This document shows positions 57,299-64,000 of a DNA stretch of 64,000 nt, one piece after another (the stretch's first letter is position 1; each line of letters starts with the position of its first letter). This DNA is from DASRIA01 sp035650255. GTDB taxonomy: Bacteria; Actinomycetota; Thermoleophilia; Solirubrobacterales; JBBDJG01. Under the pieces are notes generated by a model that ran no database searches, had not been told where the DNA came from, and worked only from the letters and a program-made list of their open reading frames with translations. The stretch is from contig DASRIA010000041.1 in NCBI GenBank assembly GCA_035650255.1, forward strand, positions 29,585-93,584, read 5' to 3'. The translations under genes were made by a program, and so were the position numbers.

Positions 57299-58612
57299 AT
57301 CGCCTGGGACGTCGTCATATCGGGAGGCGGGTTCGGCGGCTTCTACGCGGCCCGCACGCTCGAACGCCTGCTGCCCCGCCAGAGCGCCCGCATCACGCTC
57401 GTCAACGACGTCAACTTCCTCCTCTACACGCCGTTCCTCCCGGAGGCGGCGGCCGGCACCCTCGAGCCGCGCCACGTGGTCACTCCCCTGCGCGACGTGC
57501 TGAGTCACTCCCGGCTACGGATCGGCGCCGTGACCGCGCGCGATCCTGCCCGGCAGGTGATCACGATGGTCGACCAGGAAGGGCACGAACACGAGTGCCG
57601 GTACGACCGCCTGGTCGTCGCACACGGGTCCGTCTCGCGCGTGCTGCCGATTCCGGGGCTGGAGGAGCACGCGATCGGCTTCAAGTCGCTGTCGGACGCG
57701 ATCTGGCTGCGCAACCACGTGATCCAGTGCCTGGAGATGGCCGACGCCACGGACAGCCCGCGCGAACGCGACGAGCTGCTGACCTTCGTGGTGGTCGGCG
57801 GCGGCTACGCCGGCCTGGAAGCGCTGGCGGAGGTGCAGGACTTCGCCGCGGACGCGATCGAGCAGTACCCCTCCGCGCGCCTGCACGGGATGCAGTGGAT
57901 GCTGGTGGAGGCCATGGACCGGGTGCTGCCGGAGATCGACTTGTCCCTGGCGGAGTACGCGGTCCGCGAGCTGCGCAGCCGCGGCATCGACATCCGGCTG
58001 GGGACCACGCTGGAGGAGCTGACCGCGAACTCGGTGCGGCTGGCGACCGGCGAGGTGCTGCCGACGCGCACCGTGGTGTGGACGGCGGGCGTCACGGCAC
58101 ATCCCTCGATCCGCAACCTGGGGCTGCCGACCGACGTGCGCGGGCGCATCGTGGCCGACGAGTACCTGCGCGTACCCAGCGAGGACAACGTGTGGGCGCT
58201 CGGCGACTGCGCGGCTGTCCCCGACCCGCGGCCCGAGGTGGAGTTCTGCCCGCCCACCTCACAGCACGCGGTACGGCAGGGTAAGACCGCGGGCCGCAAC
58301 GTGGCGGCCTCGCTCGGCATCGGCGCGCCGCGGCCGTTTCGCTACAAGTCGATGGGGCAGTTCGCGAACCTCGGTCGCTACAAGGCGGTCGCCAAGGTCT
58401 TTCGCTTCCAGTTGCGCGGCTTCCCGGCCTGGTGGCTGGCGCGCACGTACCACCTCAGCCAGATCCCCGGCACCGCGCGCAAGGTGCGGGCCGTCATGGA
58501 CTGGACCGTCGGCCTGCCCTTCCAGCGCGACATCGCGGAAGTGGGGACGATCGGGCAGCCGCGCCCGCTGCGCGCGGACGCGTACGAGCGCGCCGGCACG
58601 CACCGGGCTTAG
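57299..58612 (+). CDS. Type II NADH dehydrogenase-like FAD-dependent oxidoreductase, apparent ATC start
   Basis: 437 aa from ATC 57299. The N-terminus WDVVISGGGFGGFYAARTLE is the FAD-binding motif, followed by NFLLYTPFLPEAAAG; FVVVGGGYAGLEALAEV is the NADH site and VWALGDCAAVPD the second FAD contact, all typical of NDH-2 (Ndh). It would oxidise NADH and reduce quinone at the membrane. The only canonical start downstream, GTG 57476, would delete the FAD motif, and an in-frame stop at 57275 leaves no canonical start upstream. A TAGCCT box 7 nt before the ATC supports a leaderless AUC start. Confidence 0.85.
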   Translation: MAWDVVISGGGFGGFYAARTLERLLPRQSARITLVNDVNFLLYTPFLPEAAAGTLEPRHVVTPLRDVLSHSRLRIGAVTARDPARQVITMVDQEGHEHECRYDRLVVAHGSVSRVLPIPGLEEHAIGFKSLSDAIWLRNHVIQCLEMADATDSPRERDELLTFVVVGGGYAGLEALAEVQDFAADAIEQYPSARLHGMQWMLVEAMDRVLPEIDLSLAEYAVRELRSRGIDIRLGTTLEELTANSVRLATGEVLPTRTVVWTAGVTAHPSIRNLGLPTDVRGRIVADEYLRVPSEDNVWALGDCAAVPDPRPEVEFCPPTSQHAVRQGKTAGRNVAASLGIGAPRPFRYKSMGQFANLGRYKAVAKVFRFQLRGFPAWWLARTYHLSQIPGTARKVRAVMDWTVGLPFQRDIAEVGTIGQPRPLRADAYERAGTHRA

Positions 58613-58681
58613 CGAGCAGATTCGCGGTCGAGTGCATCACCGGTCGGGCATGTGACTCGGGGAGAGTGAACGCGCCCCCAA

Positions 58682-59467
58682 TCACGACAGCCGCCCGCGC
58701 AGCCACGCGAGCCGCGCCTCGAGCCGCGGCGCGATCTCCGGGCGCTGTGACATGAGCACCGCTGCAAAAGCCGCGCCCTGAAACGTGCGCGCCAACACGC
58801 AGCGCTCCAGCCGGTTCGCGTCCCACTTGCCCGGATACGCGCCCAGCGCCGCCTCCGCCCACCCGAAGTCGTCACCGAACACGCGCGCCGAGCCGACCAG
58901 GCAGGCCAGGTCCCACTCGAGCGGCGCGAGGTGCGCGTCCTCCCAGTCGATCAATAGTGGACCGCCAGCTGTCCACATGAAGTTGCCCGGGTGCGGGTCG
59001 CCCTGCACGGGGCGCAACTGGTCCATGTCCTCCACGGCGGCAGATATGACATCCCCGAGCGCGCCCAGCTCGCCGCGCAGGTCCGCGGGCGCTCGCGGGA
59101 CGAACACCTCGCGCGCCTCGCGCAACATGTCCCATGGCTCCAACGGTTCGTCCACATCCACGAGTGCCTCATGACACACGGACAGCGCCGCCGCGCCCGC
59201 CTGCGGTTCCCCCGCTCCGGAGCCCGCGTCGATCCACTCCCACAGCGTGACCACGCGACCCTCATGCTCGAACGGCGCGTTGCCCAGCGGCGTGGGGACC
59301 GGCGCTCCTGCCTCGGACAGCACGCGGCAGATGCGCGTTTCGCGCCCGAGGACCTCCTCGACGTCGCGCATGCCCGACAGCACATCGGACACCCGGGCCG
59401 CAACCGGCCCCGGCTCGAGGCGCACCAGGACATTCGCCATCACCGACACGACCTCCGCATGCTCCAC
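58682..59467 (-). CDS. Phosphotransferase family (APH/choline-kinase-like)
   Basis: 261 aa from GTG 59467. PVQGDPHPGNFMWT has the catalytic Asp region (Brenner motif HxDxxxxN variant GDPHPGN), and LLIDWEDAHLAPLEWDLACL the metal-binding Asp; these are kinase-like APH signatures. Whether the target is an antibiotic, a sugar or a lipid is unknown. The in-frame segment upstream (PEEAAIQAARAAGLDVEHAE) looks like the family's N-terminal helix but carries no ATG/GTG/TTG between the lon stop and 59467; the true start may be a non-canonical codon such as ATC 59497. Confidence 0.82.
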   Translation of the reverse strand: MEHAEVVSVMANVLVRLEPGPVAARVSDVLSGMRDVEEVLGRETRICRVLSEAGAPVPTPLGNAPFEHEGRVVTLWEWIDAGSGAGEPQAGAAALSVCHEALVDVDEPLEPWDMLREAREVFVPRAPADLRGELGALGDVISAAVEDMDQLRPVQGDPHPGNFMWTAGGPLLIDWEDAHLAPLEWDLACLVGSARVFGDDFGWAEAALGAYPGKWDANRLERCVLARTFQGAAFAAVLMSQRPEIAPRLEARLAWLRGRLS

Positions 59468-59520
59468 GTCGAGGCCGGCAGCGCGGGCGGCCTGGATCGC
59501 GGCTTCTTCCGGAGCAGCGG

Positions 59521-62027
<2,507 letters not shown>

Positions 62028-62031
<4 letters not shown>

Positions 62032-62492
62032 TGCTCCACCGTTCCTTCGTCGTCCCGCGCCGAGATCGGCACGTTCCGTCCTTCCTGCGCGGCCGCCACC
62101 GGCAGCTCCACCCGCAGGATCCCGTCCTCGTACGTCGCGCGCGCCTGGTCGGCGACCACGTCCGCGCCCAGCTGCACCTCGCGCCGGAACGGCCCCTGCT
62201 CGACCTCCAGCTGCTGGTAGACGCGGCCCTCTGTGTCATGCGCCTTGCGCTCGCCGGACAGCACCAGCACGCGGCCGCGGATCTCGAGGTTGACGTCTTC
62301 GAGCGCGACGCCGGCGAGGTCCACCCTGACCACGGCCTTCGGCGGGTCGCCGCAGTAGTAGACGTCCACCCGGGGGCTGAACGCGCGCCGGTGCGGGGAC
62401 AGGCCCGCCCGGGTCCAGACGTCGCCGAACAGCTCGTCGATCTGGCGCCTCATGCGCTCGAAGTTCGCGAAGGGATCTCTGGGCGGAGTCAT
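62028..62492 (-). CDS. hsp20: Small heat-shock protein (Hsp20/alpha-crystallin)
   Basis: 154 aa. The alpha-crystallin domain spans about residues 40-140: RVDVYYCGDPPKAVVRVDLA, EIRGRVLVLSGERK, YEDGILRVELPVA. Holds unfolding proteins in a soluble state. ATG 62492 follows GGAGG; a TAACCT box lies 16 nt before it. First gene of the hsp20-lon unit. Confidence 0.92.
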
Positions 62493-62543
62493 CCGGCGGC
62501 CTCCGGCTAGGTTAGCGAGTGGATGCGGGTTCGCCCGAGCCGC

Positions 62544-63443
62544 TCAGGGCGCGCTGACAGCCGCCGCGGGGGCGGTGTCGGCGACGCTTGGAGCGGGTGC
62601 CGACGCATTGTTCGCGGCGGGTTTCTCCTCGGCCTCCGAGGCCGGCGTCGCGGTCTCGTAGACAGCGCCCTCGCGGGCCACGGCGACGGGCCCGGAGAAG
62701 ACGCGGCAGGCGCACTTGCGCACCCACAGCTCGTCGAGCTCGTCCGACACGTGGGTGAGGAGCACCCGCTTCACGTTCGCGCGGGAGGCGTGCTCGGCCG
62801 CCTCGGAGGGGGTCAGGTGCCCCCGGATGCCCGTGCGCTCGGGCCGCGGCAGGGTGGCCTCCACGATCAGCAGGTCGGTGTCGCGCGCGAACTCGACCAG
62901 CTCCTCGTTCGGGGAGCAGTCGGCACCGTACGTGATCCGCCCGCCGCCGTTCGTCGAGGCGATGTTGATCGCGAAGGTCTCGGTGAAGTGCGGGACGTCC
63001 TGGAAGGTGAACCGCATCGAGCCGACCTCGAGCTCGTCGTCCGGGGAGAACTCGTGCAGGTCGAACGCCTTCTCGATCAGGTCCTCGTTGCCCCAGGCAC
63101 CGACGACGCGGCGGAAGGTCTCGGTCGCGCCGCGCGGCGCGAACAGCTTGGGCCGCGCCGGCGAGTCGGTCCCCGGCCACCGGTCGACGGGGTTGGGCTG
63201 CTGGCGGGGCGCATACGTGAGCGCGTAGGAGAACGGCACGAGGTCGAGGAAGTGATCTGCGTGCAGATGGGAGATCACGACCGCATCCACCTTGGTGTAG
63301 TCGCGGTAGCGGCGCAGCTTCGAGAACACTCCGTTGCCACAATCGAGCAGCACGGTGCTCCCGCCCTCTTCGAGCAGGTAACCGCTGCAAGCCCCGTCCG
63401 CGTCCTGCCAGGACGGAGACTTCCCGAGCACGGTCAGCCGCAA
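62544..63443 (-). CDS. MBL-fold metal-dependent hydrolase with Ala/Pro-rich tail
   Basis: 299 aa. VVISHLHADHFLDLVPF holds the HxHxDH metal site (H59, H61, D63, H64); YGADCSPNEELVEFA and GHLTPSEAAEHAS provide further ligands, as in RNase Z-like/PhnP-like hydrolases. The last 35 residues (EEKPAANNASAPAPSVADTA and on) are a low-complexity tail. A TTG at 63443 is the only start that keeps the first strand, with GAGG nearby. Substrate unknown. A CRP-type palindrome lies 55-70 bp upstream. Confidence 0.85.
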   Translation of the reverse strand: MRLTVLGKSPSWQDADGACSGYLLEEGGSTVLLDCGNGVFSKLRRYRDYTKVDAVVISHLHADHFLDLVPFSYALTYAPRQQPNPVDRWPGTDSPARPKLFAPRGATETFRRVVGAWGNEDLIEKAFDLHEFSPDDELEVGSMRFTFQDVPHFTETFAINIASTNGGGRITYGADCSPNEELVEFARDTDLLIVEATLPRPERTGIRGHLTPSEAAEHASRANVKRVLLTHVSDELDELWVRKCACRVFSGPVAVAREGAVYETATPASEAEEKPAANNASAPAPSVADTAPAAAVSAP

Positions 63444-63497
63444 AGGTCCCTCACCTCAAGTGCATTCTGACACCAAACCCCGAGACCCAACCACCGG

Positions 63498-63513
63498 TGT
63501 GACCGTCGTCACA
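63498..63513. promoter_or_regulatory. Perfect CRP/FNR-type palindrome TGTGA-N6-TCACA
   Basis: TGTGACCGTCGTCACA matches the classic CRP (and actinobacterial GlxR/CRP) half-sites exactly, with 7-bp arms if flanks are counted (63497-63514). It lies between the MBL-hydrolase start and the transposase start. It could regulate either gene, or be part of an insertion-sequence end. Confidence 0.6.
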
Positions 63514-63532
63514 CATAGGTCATCGAGGTATG

Positions 63533-63538
63533 TATACT
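63533..63538 (+). promoter_or_regulatory. TATACT -10 box for the transposase gene
   Basis: TATACT ends 6 nt before ATG 63545, again a leaderless layout. No good -35 is seen at the usual distance. Confidence 0.5.
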
Positions 63539-63544
63539 TAATGC

Positions 63545-64000
63545 ATGGCCGCGAACAACAGGAACCGTCCGACAAACCGTCCCTCCTCAGAAGCGGACTT
63601 CTCGCTGGTCGAATTCATGCAGGCGTATCCGGACGACGCTGCCTGCCTGGATCGTCTCTGGCGGGACCGCTTCGCCCCTGACGGCCACCACACGCATTGC
63701 CCGAAGTGCGACCGGGAACGCAAGTTCCACCGCACCAAGACCAGGGCTGCCTATACGTGCGACTCCTGCGGGCTCCACATTCACCCGATGAAGGGAACCA
63801 TCTTTCAGGGGTCTTCGACTTCCCTCCAGCTTTGGTTCTACGCGATGTACCTGATCGCAAGCACTCGCTGCGGAATCTCCGCTAGGCAGCTAGGACGCGA
63901 GCTTGGCGTGACGTACAAGACCGCGCACCGCATGTTCAAGAAGATCCGGACCGAGCTGATGCACGACGAGGGCGACGAGCCGCTGTCGGGCGACGTAGAG
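63545..64000 (+). mobile_element. IS1595-family transposase gene, 3' part beyond window
   Basis: At least 152 residues, open to the edge. The N-terminus has the IS1595/ISXO2 zinc ribbon with CPKCDRERKFHR and CDSCG, then FQGSSTSLQLWFYAMYLIA and RQLGRELGVTYKTAHRMFKK, a helix-turn-helix-like region. The sequence stops at LSGDVE, where the first Asp/Glu of the DDE/DDxH core begins, so catalytic completeness cannot be judged. Lower GC in this stretch than its neighbours fits recent arrival. Terminal repeats could not be identified. Confidence 0.88.

Overview
The window is GC-rich, gene-dense bacterial chromosome with GTG/ATG starts, many 1-4 bp gene overlaps and very short gaps. Protein content (GerW/YtfJ-type protein, class II ribonucleotide reductase with NrdR, DUF2142 and WsaF-like surface-glycan proteins, secreted beta-propeller and beta-helix proteins) together with the base composition suggests a Gram-positive actinobacterial lineage, most likely Thermoleophilia/Solirubrobacterales. 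That placement is inference; no rRNA or tRNA gene is present to fix it. No gene-free stretch exceeds 300 bases; the largest gaps (about 56.9-57.1 kb, 49.5-49.75 kb, 44.9-45.1 kb, 40.7-40.84 kb) hold regulatory signals described below.

0-31 kb is a surface-polysaccharide locus. It begins with a metallophosphoesterase cut by the left edge, then a CDP-deoxysugar branch (RfbF, RfbG, C-methyltransferase, 3,5-epimerase, NDP-sugar reductases) and a flippase; next come sugar methyltransferases and family-2 glycosyltransferases, a GDP-sugar branch (two tandem Gmd paralogues and GDP-fucose synthase), and a leftward operon (DUF2142 membrane protein, two proteins of unknown family, two GT2 enzymes, DUF2304, GT4). 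The locus ends with a GT-C membrane protein, a fused GT2-WsaF-like enzyme, a Wzm/Wzt-type ABC exporter whose halves lie on opposite strands, and three more methyltransferases. Together these could make nucleotide sugars, assemble and methylate a glycan, and export it by both a flippase and an ABC route.

31-40 kb holds a degenerate LuxR-type regulator, a GerW-like protein, a lipoprotein, two paralogous secreted beta-helix proteins and a large secreted penicillin-acylase-family hydrolase. 39.7-45 kb holds AzlCD and a sulfate importer (CysA, CysW, CysT, Sbp) facing an Rrf2 regulator. 45-53.4 kb is mixed metabolism and envelope genes, including a secreted nine-repeat propeller whose C-terminal ~195 residues match the C-terminus of the penicillin-acylase protein 8 kb away. 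53.4-57 kb is nrdR-nrdJ behind two NrdR boxes. 57-63.4 kb has an NDH-2-like oxidoreductase, an Hsp20-Lon operon with a phosphotransferase, and an MBL-fold hydrolase. The window ends inside an IS1595-type transposase.

Two themes stand out. First, a TANNNT box sits 6-9 nt before the start codon at many transcription-unit first genes on both strands, pointing to widespread leaderless transcription; this signal, and in one case a strong Shine-Dalgarno, points to AUC as the start codon of two genes. Second, an apparently undescribed four-cysteine C-terminal domain is shared by two otherwise unrelated secreted proteins.
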